Positions 43,136 to 58,995 of a stretch of 64,000 bases of DNA are shown here, in pieces. Each line of letters starts with the position of its first letter. Within the stretch, counting starts at the first letter, position 1. Under the pieces are notes generated by a model. It had not been told where the DNA came from. It worked only from the letters and a program-made list of their open reading frames with translations, and ran no database searches. The stretch comes from Agelaius tricolor. Its lineage: Eukaryota; Chordata; Aves; Passeriformes; Icteridae. The DNA is taken from positions 1,964,001 through 2,028,000 of the forward strand of contig JALJCS010000007.1 of assembly GCA_023055355.1 (NCBI GenBank), read 5' to 3'. The translations under genes were made by a program, and so were the position numbers.

Positions 43136-43555
43136 TTTGTTTCTTTTCCTGCACTTGTGCATCCCAGCCCGAGCCTCCACTGGCCTGGCATTCCCAGGGA
43201 AGCAGGGGCTGCCAGGGCACTTTGCTGCTGTCATTTCCCCATCCCCAATGCCAATATCTGGCCCCAGGCCAGGCCTGAGTGTTCCAGGGCTCTCCCAGGC
43301 TGTAAAAATGCATTTCCCTGCCATTCCCAGGGGAAGCACTTTCATCTTGCCCTGCCATCCCTGTGCAATATCCCAAAAAATATTCCAAAAAAATATTCCA
43401 TGGCAAAAAGCCCTCCTGACCTCACTCAGGTAGCATTTGGAAGGGATAATCTAAAAACAAACAAACAAAAAAAAAAAAAGTGAAAAAGACCCTAAATCCT
43501 GTGGTTTAGCCAAGTTGGCTGCATGTCCTGTTTATTGCAGCATCCCAAACACTGA
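43136..43555. other. Unique sequence
   Basis: GC-rich with an AAAC/A tract near 43453-43480. Nothing recognised. Confidence 0.45.
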
Positions 43556-43680
43556 CCCTGCAAGCTGAGGGGGAAAATGTTCATTTTCTTTTCTCTGTTA
43601 ATTGATCCTTTTCTCTGTTAATTGATTCCCCTGCAAGCTGAGGGGGGAAAATGTTCATTTTTCTTTTCTCTTAAAGAGAA
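43556..43680 (+). repeat. 72-bp imperfect tandem duplication
   Basis: ccctgcaagctgagggggaa and atgttcatttt occur at 43556 and 43628. Confidence 0.9.
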
Positions 43681-43905
43681 AGAGTTTTGGTTTTGGTTTG
43701 TTCATTGGAGATTTGACTGATTCTGAGATTTCTCAGATAATGTATTAAAGAGTGTTGTGGCTTTGGTGCTGGTTAATTCCTAATGCATTTATTTTTTGTT
43801 GTGAGGTAGGATTAGGAGAAAGGTAAGGCAGATTTAAAACTTCAAATGGGTATAAAGAGAAATTTATTAACAGGAACTAAAAGAAAGAGTAATAAGAATT
43901 TCTCT
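43665..43905 (-). mobile_element. LTR-like repeat, - copy of an inverted pair
   Basis: ggttttggtttgttcattgg, agatttgactgattctgaga, ggattaggagaaaggtaagg and gagaaatttattaacaggaa are complementary to 40520-40785. About 220 bp can be aligned. Confidence 0.65.
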
Positions 43906-44078
43906 CTTTCTTGATTCTTGTGAGAAATCCCTGGGGACACGAGGAGGGGAAGAAGGCAGTGGTTCCTCCTTGTGTGAGCTCTGTGCCAAGGTTTTCCTTC
44001 AACAGCTGGAAGTTGGAGTGATTTTCATCAAGATTTGTGGCCAAAGTGCTTCAGCAGAGCCAAAGCAGCTTCCAGACA

Positions 44079-44168
44079 CCTTCCTGCTGCTCTTTTTCAT
44101 CCTGGCAAAGGGAGGGGAGCAGGTTCCAAACCCCTTCCTGCTGCTCTTTTTCATCCTGGCAAAGGGAG
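44079..44168 (+). repeat. 54-bp tandem duplication
   Basis: The 35-bp block starting ccttcctgctgctctttttc occurs exactly at 44079 and 44133. Confidence 0.95.
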
Positions 44169-44994
44169 CTCTGGGCTTGTGGTCACCTCACGGGGCTGGC
44201 AGCAGAGTGGCTGTCCCAGGGTCACCTCCTGGCCCTGGGCAGGGCACCTCATTGCTCTGGCATTCCATTTTCCACCTGCAGAAAGGGTTAATGACAGTGC
44301 TGCCTGTCCCGTGGGTGAGCTGAGGATATTTTGTCTGCCCCAGCAAGGTGTTTAGAGGGGAACTTCAAAGCACAGCTAATAAACACCAAAATGCAGGTCA
44401 CCCTCACAAAGGGCTGCCTGTGCTTTGAGAGTGGCTTGGGAGAAATATTTATATTTGTTCCTTTTTTTCTGACACACTTCTTCACTTCTCTCCTGCAGAG
44501 CTCTGGTGCCAAACAGGTTCTGTGCAGTTAGAGGAGGAGGAATAATAAATAGATTTTTTTTCTGGCTGGGGACAAGGAGGGTAAAGAGGCGCTTTTGGAG
44601 CTGCTCACCATTGAGGTGACAATTGCCTGGCCTTGATTCTGAGTGTTTCCCACTCCAAATGAAAATGGAGCCATAAAAGCAGCAGAGTTCTTCTGAGGAA
44701 GACCCTGTTGGTGCTGCTCTTTCTCCCAAATGGAATTTCCACAAATTCAAGGGATGAGACAGATCTTGGCTGTGTCCCTGCACTCCTGGGAATCCCAGGC
44801 TGTGGAAAAGGGCCCACACAGGCCCTTTGTGGAACACCCCAAAAATCAGATTGATGCTCTGGGGCAGCACAGGAAGGGGTGGGGAGGTCCAAGTTTTGCA
44901 CAGTGGATGCAGGGTATGAAGATACCATGGAAATCAGGAGGAATTTTGGACATTAAAGAGTTATTATTAGAGGTTGTTAAACCTTCAGATGGGC
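44169..44994. other. Unique intron 6 sequence
   Basis: Nothing recognised. Confidence 0.45.
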
Positions 44995-45130
44995 TGGCCA
45001 GGGAGGTTTGGAATGCCCATCCCTGGAGATGCCCAGCAGAGGTGGCACTCAGTGCTCTGGGCTGGGCACAGCTGGGACTCCCTGGGATCCTGCATTTCCA
45101 CCCTCAGGGATTTTGGGATTCTGTCAGACA
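44995..45130 (+). mobile_element. CR1 3' fragment
   Basis: ggccagggaggtttggaatg, gcactcagtgctctgggctg and a tail gggattttgggattctgtca. Confidence 0.82.
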
Positions 45131-46049
45131 GGCAGAGATCCTCCCCCAGCCTGGAGCAGCCTGGCACTGCAGTCAGGAGGGGTGGCAGGGGAAGGGGAGG
45201 TCACAGGGGGTCAGGCTTGGCCTTCCTGCTCTCCTTTAAAAGGAGGAGAAATCTGAGGAGGATCTGAAATCAGGAACAAGCGCCAGCGTGGGGCTGCACT
45301 TGGAAGGATGTGGCTCTTGGATCTGCCAGCCCTGGGTTGATCCTGCTGGAGCTTAAAATAATCCCTGTGGATGAGGTATTTTACACATCTTGTGTGACTC
45401 CATGTGTTGGCATTCACATCCAGGGTCAGGAGCCCAAGGCTTGAGGAACTCCCAGCTTCTCTCTGCTGACAAATGCAGCATTTGCTCTCGACCAACCAGA
45501 ATGGCAGATAAAAGTCCTTTTCATCTGTCTTTGCTTCTCCCCTCCTTTTTTATTTCTATTTTTTTTTAAGCCCTAATGGGTCTCTTTAATGATGAAACCA
45601 CTGCTATATAATATGTCTTTTTATATTTTAATTCCTCCCCCTCCCCTTGGGATAATTTACAGCACAGTGTGGAATCTGAGACAGTTCAAGCTGTGCCAAA
45701 GGGCCTGGCAAGGGGAAGAAATGCCGAGCCACTGAGATTTGGAACCATAAGACGAGTTATAAAATTTAATTTTAGAAATGCAGCTACTGGGAACTGCTTT
45801 TAAATGCACATTTTCCTTTTAGTGCATAAAATGGGCCTGTGTCTTGATTGAGCTGTCAGGGTGGCTTGAAAGAGTTCTCTGTGGAGGAAGGGGCCTACAG
45901 GGCTTTGCAGAGAATTTTTTGTTGCTTATTCAGTGATATTCAATGTTGAGAGAGGGATTTTTAGGAATCTTTATGGATTAAAAGTTAAGGGGGGGAGTGT
46001 GGAATAAGGAATAGTGGATAAAAAAATAAAATAATGTCTACTTTTTGTA
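45131..46049. other. Unique intron 6 sequence
   Basis: Nothing recognised. Confidence 0.45.
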
Positions 46050-46325
46050 TAATCAGAATGGTTTGGGGTGGAAAAGACCTTAAATATTATCTCATTCCAT
46101 TCCCTGCCATGGCAGGGACACCTCCCACTGTCCCAGGCTGCTCCAGCCCCAGTGTCCAACCTGGCCTTGGGCACTGCCAGGGATCCAGGGATGGAATTCC
46201 ATCCCAGCCCCTGCCCACCCTGGCAGGGAACAATTCCTCATTGCCAAGATCCCATCCAGCCCTGCCTTCCTTTGCCTTAAGGCCATCCCCCCTTTTCTTG
46301 TCACAAGTTCCCCTGTTTCTTCAAG
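46050..46325 (-). mobile_element. CR1 LINE fragment
   Basis: Reverse tail agaatggtttggggtggaaa, gccatggcagggacacctcc and caaggccatcccccctttt-like end. Confidence 0.92.
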
Positions 46326-46489
46326 GGAACAAGTAGAAAAATGAAGATGTTTGACCTTTGGGCTGGAGATTTGGGCTGCATTTCTGGCAGGACAGCAGGG
46401 TCCAATGGAAAGAAGGATAAAAGATAAGGCACAAGGATCCATGAGGCAGCTGATGTCCTGAGACAAACCCAATGTGCAGAAATCGTGGA

Positions 46490-46655
46490 ATCATAGAATA
46501 GAACCACAGAATATCCTGAGCTGAAGGCACCCACAGGGAACACCCAGTGCCACCCCTGGCCCTGCCCAGACCCCCAGCAATCCCACCCTGGGCATCCCTG
46601 GCAGCGCTGGCCAAAGGCTCCTGGAGCTCTGGCAGCCTCGGGGCTGGGACCTTTG
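46490..46655 (-). mobile_element. CR1 LINE fragment, other subfamily
   Basis: Reverse tail atcatagaatagaaccacag, then caatcccaccctgggcatcc. It abuts a + strand CR1 head to tail. Confidence 0.8.
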
Positions 46656-46659
46656 AAAA

Positions 46660-46970
46660 GGCTGGCACAGCTGGGATTGTTCACCTGCACAGGAGAAGCT
46701 TTGGGCTGAGCTCAGGGTGGCCTTGCAGGGCCTGCAGGAGCCCCAGGAAAGCTGGAGAGAGACAATTTCCAGGGGATGCAGGGACAGCACCCAGGGAATG
46801 GCTGCCAGTGCCAGAGGGCAGGGCTGGGTGGGATCTTGGCAATGAGGAATTGTTCCCTGGCAGGGTGGGCAGGGGCTGGCATGGAATTCCACCCCTGGAT
46901 CCCTGGCAGTGCCCAAGGCCAGGCTGGACACTGGGGACATTGGAGCAGCCTGGGACAGTGGACAATTGAA
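46660..46970 (+). mobile_element. CR1 LINE fragment, last repeat before exon 7
   Basis: ggctggcacagctgggattg through agagggcagggctgggtggg to tggagcagcctgggacagtg. The 3' tail is missing. Confidence 0.92.
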
Positions 46971-50735
<3,765 letters not shown>

Positions 50736-51542
50736 CCCAGTGTCAGCCCAGCCCATGGGTTTTGTTTGCCTCCACCTGCAGAACCAATGGTTGTCTTGCA
50801 AAGCCAGGCCTTATTCCAGGTGTATTTCCCAGTGGACATTTGTCCATGAGGGTGCTGGAGAGAGAGGAAAATGCTGTCAAAACCTTGCTTTGACCTTTGC
50901 CAGGAAGGCAGCAGCAAAGAGAGCTTTGCAAAGTGCTCCGTGCCCCCAAAATTACCTCTGAGTGCTGAGGCTTTCCTAGGACAGGCTGCTTTGGAGGTCT
51001 TTCTGTGGCTGGTGGTTTTCCAGGGGGTTTTGTTGGAATGAAAACCTGCAAAAGGGTCACTCAGGAGTCTGATTTCCTCCCAGGCTCGGATGAAACCGAG
51101 TCATGCAGCTTGGAATCTTATCTGGCATCCCCTGGAGCTGAGTCTGTCCCTGCTAGAATTCCTGCTGAAATTTGGGCAGAGGGTCGGGTCACTGAGCACT
51201 ATCAAAATGCAGATTCATGGGGAGATGGACCCAAAAAAGTGGGACAGTGTTGGTTTTAGCAGGTGCTGCTCCTAACAGAGTTTTCTTCTGTTTTCCAACC
51301 AGAAGGAAATGGGCTCAGTTAAGGCTCTCTGCTGGGATTTTGGAGAGGAATAGTTACAGGAAATTGGGATAAGTTCTTATTTTGGGATTTATTTCTGAGA
51401 GCAGGGTGCTCCTTCCTACAGGTAGGAAAGATTATCACTCACCTCAGGCAACTCTTGGAACTTTCCTTTATTCCCAGGGTTTGGAAAGCCTGTGGCTTAG
51501 TAGGATTATTGCAGATCTGATGGGTTTGGGGTATTTTTGACA
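50736..51542. other. Unique intron 7 sequence
   Basis: Nothing recognised. Confidence 0.5.
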
Positions 51543-51775
51543 ATCATAGAATTAGGGAATGGTTTGGGTTGGAAAGGACCTTAAGGATCATTTTGTTTCA
51601 ACCCAAACCATGGGCAGGGGCACCTTCCACTGTCCCAGGCTGCTCCAAGCCCAGTCCAAGCTGGCCTTGGATGCTTCCAGGTATGAGGAAGCCACAAAAT
51701 TCTATGGGCAAACTGTGCCTTCCTCACAGGGAAGATTTTCTCCCCAAAACCCCAATCTAACCATACTAAACCCTA
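51543..51775 (-). mobile_element. CR1 LINE fragment
   Basis: Reverse tail atcatagaattagggaatgg then tttgggttggaaaggacctt and accttccactgtcccaggct. Confidence 0.92.
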
Positions 51776-52634
51776 ATGATTTGACTACTAAAAATCAACC
51801 AATGATCACGTGCCTCTACAAAGCAAAAAGAAACTGGAAGCACCACCCAGCTCCTTCCCCTGGCTGGAGCAATTCCAGGTCAGCTCAGGTGAAGGATCCA
51901 ACCCCTCACATCCCCCTCACTTCTCTCCCTGATTTGCAGAGCAAACCACGCTGGGTTTCTCCAGCTCGTGGCTCTGTTCCTATTAAAAACCCCAAATTTT
52001 ATTGTGGCTGCTCAGCAGAGCAGACGTGGGTGGAGGTGGCAGCCTTGCACATTCTTCAGCTTCTTGGGAGCACTTTCTGCCTGGCAGAGTATCAGGTTTA
52101 ACACCCAGGATCCCTTTTCCCTGCTTCCCTGTGGAATTCCCAGTGGGTTTTTCATGCAGGGCCTGGATCCAGCTGCTCCCTCTGGGAATAGCTGTAGGAG
52201 GTGGTTGGGCTTTGCTGTTTCAAACAGGATTTCATGGGTTTCACCTGTGGATGTAGCTCAGCCATGGATGTTTCCTCATGGATATTCTCTTCTCCTGCTT
52301 CCATTTTCCCTCCCAAATGGGTGTTATCCATTGAGGATGGAATTGTTGAGGTTTGCAGTGAGTATCAGGAAGATAAACCCCAAATTGAAGCCTCTCTCAT
52401 TTGTCTGTTGCTATCACATTTTAACGTTCAGGGCTCACCTTTTCAGGGTTATGTTATCACAGCAGGGAAAACAGGGATGGGGTGGGACAAAGCTCCAGGA
52501 CCATCATTTTTCCCTTGGTGATCAAAGTGTGGTTGGATTAGGGTTTGTCTCCTGTGTGAGCTGGGATATCTCATTTCTGTTTATTATTATTTTTGGTTAT
52601 TCAGTTTCAGACCAGAGGCCTCCAAAACAAGGGA
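51776..52634. other. Unique intron 7 sequence
   Basis: Nothing recognised. An open frame from 51968 is not supported by any protein family. Confidence 0.5.
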
Positions 52635-53010
52635 GGGAAGGGGAGAGCTGGGATTGTTCACCTGCACAGGAGAAGCTTTGGGCTGAGCTCAGGGTGGCCT
52701 TGCAGGGCCTGCAGGAGCCCCAGGAAAGCTGCAGAGAGACAATTTCCAGGGGATGCAGGGACAGCACCCAGGGAATGGCTGCCAGTGCCAGAGGGCAGGG
52801 CTGGATGGGATCTTGGCAATGAGGAATTGTTCCCTGGCAGGGTGGGCAGGGCTGGCATGGAATTCCATCCCTGGATCCCTGGCAGTGCCCAAGGCCAGGC
52901 TGGACAATGGGGACAGTGGGAGGTGTCCCTGCCATGGCAGGGGTGGAGCAAAATTATCTTTAAGATCCCTTCCAACCCAAACCAGTCTGGGATTCTGGGA
53001 TTCCATGAAA
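52635..53010 (+). mobile_element. CR1 LINE fragment
   Basis: gagctgggattgttcacctg, ggcaatgaggaattgttccc and tttaagatcccttccaaccc then aaaccagtctgggattctgg. Confidence 0.94.
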
Positions 53011-53396
53011 ACCAAAACAATCCTGAACATCCCATTTCACACCTTCCTGCCCATTTTGCACCTTGGAGCATTTCTGGTGAAACTTTCTCACCAAAGAGAG
53101 CACAAAGTGCTTTTTTTAAGACCAAACCCCTATCCATTGCTGAATTCCAAGCAGTATCCCAAAATTTTGCTTTAACTCCCACCAGTAGGAACCACAAGCT
53201 GCTCCTCCACTCATCCAAACCCACTTATCTTTAAAAAAAACCCCAAAACTAAAATAGACATCTCAGAGCAGTTCTTGGATTGCAAGGGGCAGGTTGCCAT
53301 GCCACTAAACCACTGTTTATTTGTTGAGGTTTTCAGCTAGAAAAGGATTGAGGGTAATTTTAACTTCCTATTTTAGCAAGCCTCTAATGGGAGAGT
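53011..53396. other. Unique sequence
   Basis: Nothing recognised. Confidence 0.45.
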
Positions 53397-53397
53397 G

Positions 53398-53630
53398 AAA
53401 CCTTTTGTTCAGATACAAATAAAACAAATAGAATAAAGAAAAATAAGAGAATATATAAAGAATAACAAAATTAATAATATAAAGAATATAAAAATAAAAA
53501 TAACAAAACCTTTTGTTTGGGTAGAAATAAAATAAATAGAATAAAGAATAATAAAAAGAATATATCAAGAACAATAAAAAGAATAATATAAAGAGGATAA
53601 AAATCAAAAGAACAAAACCTTTTGTGTCAC
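53398..53630 (+). repeat. A-rich tandem duplication, 118 and 99 bp
   Basis: aaaccttttgt starts at 53398, 53516 and 53615. The text between is aaataaaa, aataga and aataaag runs. Confidence 0.9.
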
Positions 53631-53984
53631 AGATACGAATCCATGTTAGGAGTTGAATTCAGAGCCCATAAATTGCTTTAATTGAATTTTTATGCTTCTT
53701 TCATATCACAAGGAGGGAGCCACATCCACCTGTTCCCTTGGAAGTTTTAACCATGGCCAATTCCCAGACTAAAGGGGAACAGGAGGGGAGGAAAAGCTTC
53801 CACCACATGGTTTAAGTTGAGAGATTATTTCATGCCAGAACTGAGTGTAAAATGTCAAAGGATTTGACCTCCATGCACAGAAAAAGGAGATCCTGACCTC
53901 AACTCACCCCTTCCTTTGTGTGAGGGGAAAATAAAAAACAGGCAGAGCCATGTGAGCTGTGCTGAGAGCTTTAGAGCCTTGAAA
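53631..53984. other. Unique sequence
   Basis: Nothing recognised. Confidence 0.45.
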
Positions 53985-53986
53985 AG

Positions 53987-54205
53987 AATTTATATTTATA
54001 TTTATATTTATATTTATATTTATATTTATATTTATATTTATATTTATATCTATTATATATTTATATTTATATTATTTATATTATGTATTTATTCATAATA
54101 TATAATATATTAATAAATATATAAATAATATAAATCGAAATAGTATTTATTTCTATTATAATATACTATATAATATAAATATAAACATGCAATATATGTA
54201 TTATA
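53987..54205 (+). repeat. TTATAT hexamer array with AT-rich decay
   Basis: ATTTAT/TATATT hexamers to about 54050, then mixed AT sequence. Confidence 0.95.
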
Positions 54206-54509
54206 AATGTATTAAGGTTGAGTTTCTCCGAACACCAGCCTGGACCAGACACTAAATCCACAATTCTTAATTTTACAGTGGTTAAAGTTAACCAAAGTGG
54301 GTAATTCCAAAAAATTATGAACGTAAGGTTCCTTTACAGCAGAATTTTTGGAGGGGCCAACAGAAATATTTAAAAATTCAGGCCCAGAAGATTCTTGTGG
54401 AGGCATTGATGTGGAGTTAATAAATTGCATAAATAAATGGGGTTAGGAATATCATCCAAGAAGGTGCCATTAAACAACTTTTTTCTTTTAATTAGCTAAA
54501 AAAATGTTC
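54206..54509. other. Unique sequence
   Basis: Nothing recognised. Confidence 0.45.
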
Positions 54510-54622
54510 ATAGAATCACAGAACCAAAAAATGGTTTGGGTTGGAAAAGAACCTTAAAACCAACCAGGGACACCTCCACTGGTCCAGGTTGCTCCATCCA
54601 ACCTGGCCTTGAATATTCTTCA
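54510..54622 (-). mobile_element. CR1 3' end fragment
   Basis: catagaatcacagaaccaaa then atggtttgggttggaaaaga and ccatccaacctggccttgaa. Confidence 0.9.
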
Positions 54623-55964
54623 TTAGTTTCCAACTGTTTAGATGTTTTCCCTTGGGGATTTATTAATTATTTATTGAAAAAATAAATTAATCAATCTGTT
54701 TTCTTTAGGGGAAACAAATAATCACTTTAAGCTACACCTCTGGTTCTTTTTTAAGGCTTTGATAACCTTTAAAATACCTGAGTTTGCTTTTTTTAAAGCA
54801 AATTTTGTAACCTTAGATGTCCAATTTCCCACTTTTATGACCAAATCTAAAATCCCTGGAAACGAGAGGCTGGGATAAAATTGCTGACAGCTCTTGAAGG
54901 GAAGAATTAGCCCTGAAAACAAAGCAAGGGAGATCATTTAAAGCTCAGCTCTTTGAATTAACACCAAACACGAGGACTGAGGGATTATTTTGTTACGAGC
55001 CGGGCTTTTGTCTTCCTCCAGGTGCACCACACTTTGTTGAAGGGACATTTCAAGGTCCTTGCTATCAGGATCCTGGACAAAAAAACACAGCCTGGGTTTA
55101 TCAGGGTTCCCAGGAACCCGTGAAAAGCAGGAGGAGAGTCAAGGGCAGCACTGAAACCAGGAATTACAGCCAGGGAATTACAAGTTTTGTTCCTTCTCTG
55201 CCTGGATCAACCCCCAATTTTTAATATTTTCGTTTTTAATTTCATTTCATAAGCTGTGTGTTAATAGAACCAGAAGAATTTGCAGTGTTTCAGAAGGGAA
55301 TTGGTGGGGTTGTCACTCTGCCCCCACATTTTGCTGCTGGAAAATGCAATTTTCAGGTGGTTTTGGGCATTGGGGTTGGCATGCTTACAGCTCCCTAACA
55401 GATCCAGAGGTTCCCAGGATCAGGGAATTCCCAGCTCTTCCCCTTGTGCCATAGGTTAAAAACGGATTCATTCCATTCCCTTTGGACACTCTGGTGTTTC
55501 ACCCAGCATGTGGTGCTTTCCCAGCACATCATCCCCTTCCCACTGGATTGCAAACCTCTCCATTCCCAAAAAACACTCCCTGGAATGTCCAGCCAGTGCT
55601 GCCTGATCTCATCACTTTCCTTCTCAGCTCCGCTCCTTAAGGCTGGATCCAGCACTTCTGGGTGTTCTCTCCACCTCCAGAAGGTTTCCCCACCATGATT
55701 TGTCCATCCTAATCAGGGAAGATCCCCTTTAATGGATCCCCTTCCATCTCCTGAAGTGGGAATTTCCACTGGGATCCTGCTCTGGATGAGGAAATCATCT
55801 TCCTCCTTCCCTGCAAACTCCCAGTTCCCACATGGACCTCCAGGTCCTCAGCACTTCCCTGGGTAAATCCCACCTGTGCTGGAGCCTCCATTGCCTTTCC
55901 AGCACTGGGATCTGTCCAGCTCCTCCAGGATCCCTTCCCTTCAGCCATGGATTTGTCCCTCCTT
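54623..55964. other. Unique intron 7 sequence
   Basis: Nothing recognised. Confidence 0.5.
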
Positions 55965-56450
55965 CATTCACAGAATCCCAGAATCCCTGGGCTGGGAGAG
56001 ACCTTCAAGGCCATCGAGTCCAGCCCAGCCCCAACCCCTCAACTGAACCCTGGCACCCAGTGCCACATCCAGGCTTTGTTAAACACACCCAGGCATGGGG
56101 ACTCCACCACCTCCCCGGGCAGCCATTCCAGAACTTTCTCACCCTTGCTGGAAAAACCTTTTCCCTGCTCTCCAGCCTGGATTTCCCTTGGTGCAGCTGG
56201 AGGCTGTGTGCTCTGGGTGTGTCAGTGCTGCTGGAGAAAGAGCCCAGGGCCAGCTGAGCCCAGGCCCCTTTCAGGAGCTGTGCAGAGTGAGGAGGGCAGC
56301 CCTGAGTCTCCTTTGCTCCAGGCTGAGCACCCCCAGCTCCCTCAGGGCTTCCTCACAGGGTTTGTGTTCCCAGCCCCTCTCCAGCCTCCTTGGCCCCTCT
56401 GCATGTGCTCAGTGTCCCCAGGTCCTTCCTAAATCTGAGGCCATTTCCTC
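55965..56450 (-). mobile_element. CR1 LINE fragment, about 485 bp
   Basis: Reverse tail attcacagaatcccagaatc, ggggactccaccacctcccc and gcagagtgaggagggcagcc, to ccagcccctctccagcctcc. Confidence 0.92.
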
Positions 56451-56529
56451 TCCTCCTTTCCCTTGGGACATGGCAGCAGAGCCCAACCTCCCTCAGTGCC
56501 CCTCCTGGCAGGGAGTTGTGCAGAGCAAT

Positions 56530-56795
56530 TCCAAGAATTCCCAGAATTTACAGAATTCCCAGAATCCCAGAATCCCTGGGTTGGAAGAGACCTTCAAGGC
56601 CATCAAGTCCAGCCCAGCCCCAACCCCTCAACTGAACCCTGGCACCCAGTGCCACATCCAGGCTTTGTTAAACACACCCAGGCATGGGGACTCCACCACC
56701 TCCCTGGGCAGCCATTCCAGAACTTTCTCACCCTTGCTGGAAAAACCTTTTCCCTGCTCTCCAACCTGGATTTCCCTTGGTGCAGCTCCCACACA
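56530..56795 (-). mobile_element. CR1 3' end, near-identical to 55978-56200
   Basis: Tail of five aattcccag-like octamers, then the same text as the copy 589 bp to the left with a few mismatches. It stops at ttcccttggtgcagct. Confidence 0.92.
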
Positions 56796-57944
56796 GGGCA
56801 GAGTGAGGTGAGGATCCATTTCCTCAACACTTGCCTGTGTTCCCAGCACCATTCCCAGCTCCAGGGCCTCAGCCTTGCTCAAGAGCCTCACATCCAGCTT
56901 GGAAAATAAAATTTAAAAAAAAAGGCTTGAAATTGTTTGGCTTTTCCATCAACTAATGGAAAGAGTTATGTCATGGTGGTTAATCTGCAAGATTTCCAAG
57001 TGTCGATATATCTGAGATAAAAATCTTCATATTCCAAATGCCTGGCACTTCCTGGGATTGAAAAAGCAACAAATATGTTCTCAGTCCCCAAGCAACACCT
57101 GCACTTCCACCAACTTTTTCTTCTGCTTTTTTCCCATGTTTTTCCCGCCACACAGAGCATCCTCAAGGATAACTCCAAGAAACAAAAAGGAAATCTTGGG
57201 TTTCAAGCAGAGAAGTTGAGAGATCTGTATTTTGTTCTATGTTTTGACACTAATTCTGTGATTTTTCTGGCAAATAAATGAGAGTTTGATTTTTTACAGA
57301 GCATTTAGGAAAACTCAGGAAAGGTGTTTCAGGAGGATTTTTAGAGATGTCCAAGCATCTAAACCATGGAGAAACCAGTCCCAGCTATGGAGCTGCCTTT
57401 GGAAAACCCTCTCCCTGATTCTTCAGGCGGCTCAAAAATTGGGCAGCTCATGCCCAGGCACAGTTTTATTTTCATTAATCAGTCCATGTCTTTTACCACG
57501 GGAGAGCTGATGGATCCTGAGAGCAGAGCTAGCAGGCAGGGACAAGTATTCCCAGTTCAGTTTTGGACTTGCACAGCGATTCCTTCTGCTTTGTTTGGTT
57601 TGATCCCCTTCCACTCCCTGAGCCCTTCTCCGTTATGTCCTTGGGAAAGTGGAGCTGATCTCTGACCCAGCGCAGGAATTTCCTGCCAGGATTCTCCCAG
57701 AGAATTTCCTGGGCTCACTCCTTGCTCCTTTATCTCTCTCACCTGTGCAAGGTGCAGCCTCTCCCTGCTCTCCTCTTTGTTTTTGGGGCAGCATCTTTCA
57801 GCTCTACCTCAAGGGACATTTCTGTCTCCTGGAGCTCTTCCTTTCCCATGGAAACACCTTAGTCTGGCTCCCTGCTCTTTCCCAGGTTAATCTCATCTCA
57901 TCCTGGAGGTGTTTAAAGTAAATATCTCTGCCTGCCCCAAGGGC
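56796..57944. other. Unique intron 7 sequence
   Basis: Nothing recognised. Confidence 0.5.
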
Positions 57945-58150
57945 ACGTTTAAACTGGATATTGGGAAGGAATTGTTCCCCATGAGGGTGGGGAGGCCCTG
58001 GAATAAACTTCCCAGAGAAGTCGTGGCTGCCCCTGGATCCCTGGAAGTGTCCAAGGCCAGGTTGGAGCAACATGGGACAGTGGAAGGTGTTGCAACAAAA
58101 TTATCTTTAAGGTCCCTTCCAATCCAAACCATTCCATGATTCTGAAGTTT
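57945..58150 (+). mobile_element. CR1 3' fragment, same subfamily as 9935
   Basis: ggatattgggaaggaattgt, ccccatgagggtggggaggc and tttaaggtcccttccaatcc then aaaccattccatgattctg. Confidence 0.93.
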
Positions 58151-58589
58151 GGATGGCAAGCATTCAACATTTGAGGTTTTTTCATGTTTGGGGTTGTTCT
58201 CCACTGGCCCTCAAAGCATTTTCTTGGCCTTTGAATGTCCCAATCACGAGGAAGATTAAAAGCACTGATTGCAAAACCCTGGTAAATCAAATCTGAGTTC
58301 TTTACAGACAAACCCATTTTCTTTCCCCAGCATTCTCCTCTTTAATCCCCTCTTGGCAGAACACGCCAAGGTTTGGATAGCAGAGCTCAAATTACCTTCC
58401 GTGGTAAATAAAACAAACAAGAAATAAATAAATAAGGGCTCCTTACCCTAAAAACAAACACCCACTGAAAACAGCTTCTCCTTCACCTGGTGCTGCCCAG
58501 GTGCCAGAAGATGCCACTTGGATTTTGTAATTCAAGATGTTCTTGGCCCTCAAATTCTGAATTGAACATCTCCAAACTTGAGCTGTTTT
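58151..58589. other. Unique sequence
   Basis: Nothing recognised. Confidence 0.45.
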
Positions 58590-58995
58590 TGGGGGCCGGG
58601 CTCTGCTCGCAGGGAACAGGGACAGAGAGGAAACAGCCTCAAGCTGTGCCAGGGGAGGTTGAGTTGGATAATCAGGAAAAATTTCTTCTTGGAAAAGGCA
58701 GTCAGGCCTTGGAAGGGGCTGCCCAGGGAGGTTTGGAGGTGTCCAGGGAAGGTCTGAACATGGCACTCCCTGCTCTGGGCTGGGTGGGCACCAGGCTTGG
58801 GGCAAAAGGCCAAGAAGGAGTGGGATTGTTCACCTGGACAGGAGAAGCTTTGGGCTGAGCTCAGGGTGGCCTTGCAGGGCCTGAAAGAGCCCCAGGAAAG
58901 CTGGAGAGAAACAATTTCCAGGGCTTGTAGGGGCACGACACAGGGAATGATCTTAGACGTCTTTTCCAACCTTAATTCTGGGATTCTGGGATTTA
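58590..58995 (+). mobile_element. CR1 pair, one inserted in or fused to another
   Basis: A CR1 of the ggctgcccagggaggtttgg type runs to about 58800. It is followed by caaaaggccaagaaggagtg and a second CR1 5' part, ending in a third-type tail gacgtcttttccaaccttaa. Confidence 0.82.

Noticed and set aside
52593..53234. Several 100-200 residue frames over CR1 copies, for example here, 46491-47123 and 59458-59970
   Set aside because: The same text appears at every CR1 copy and in both strands. It is CR1 3' non-coding sequence, not protein.
56001..56795. 589-bp segmental tandem duplication
   Set aside because: Only the CR1 part is repeated and the sequence between does not match. Two CR1 copies of one subfamily explain it.
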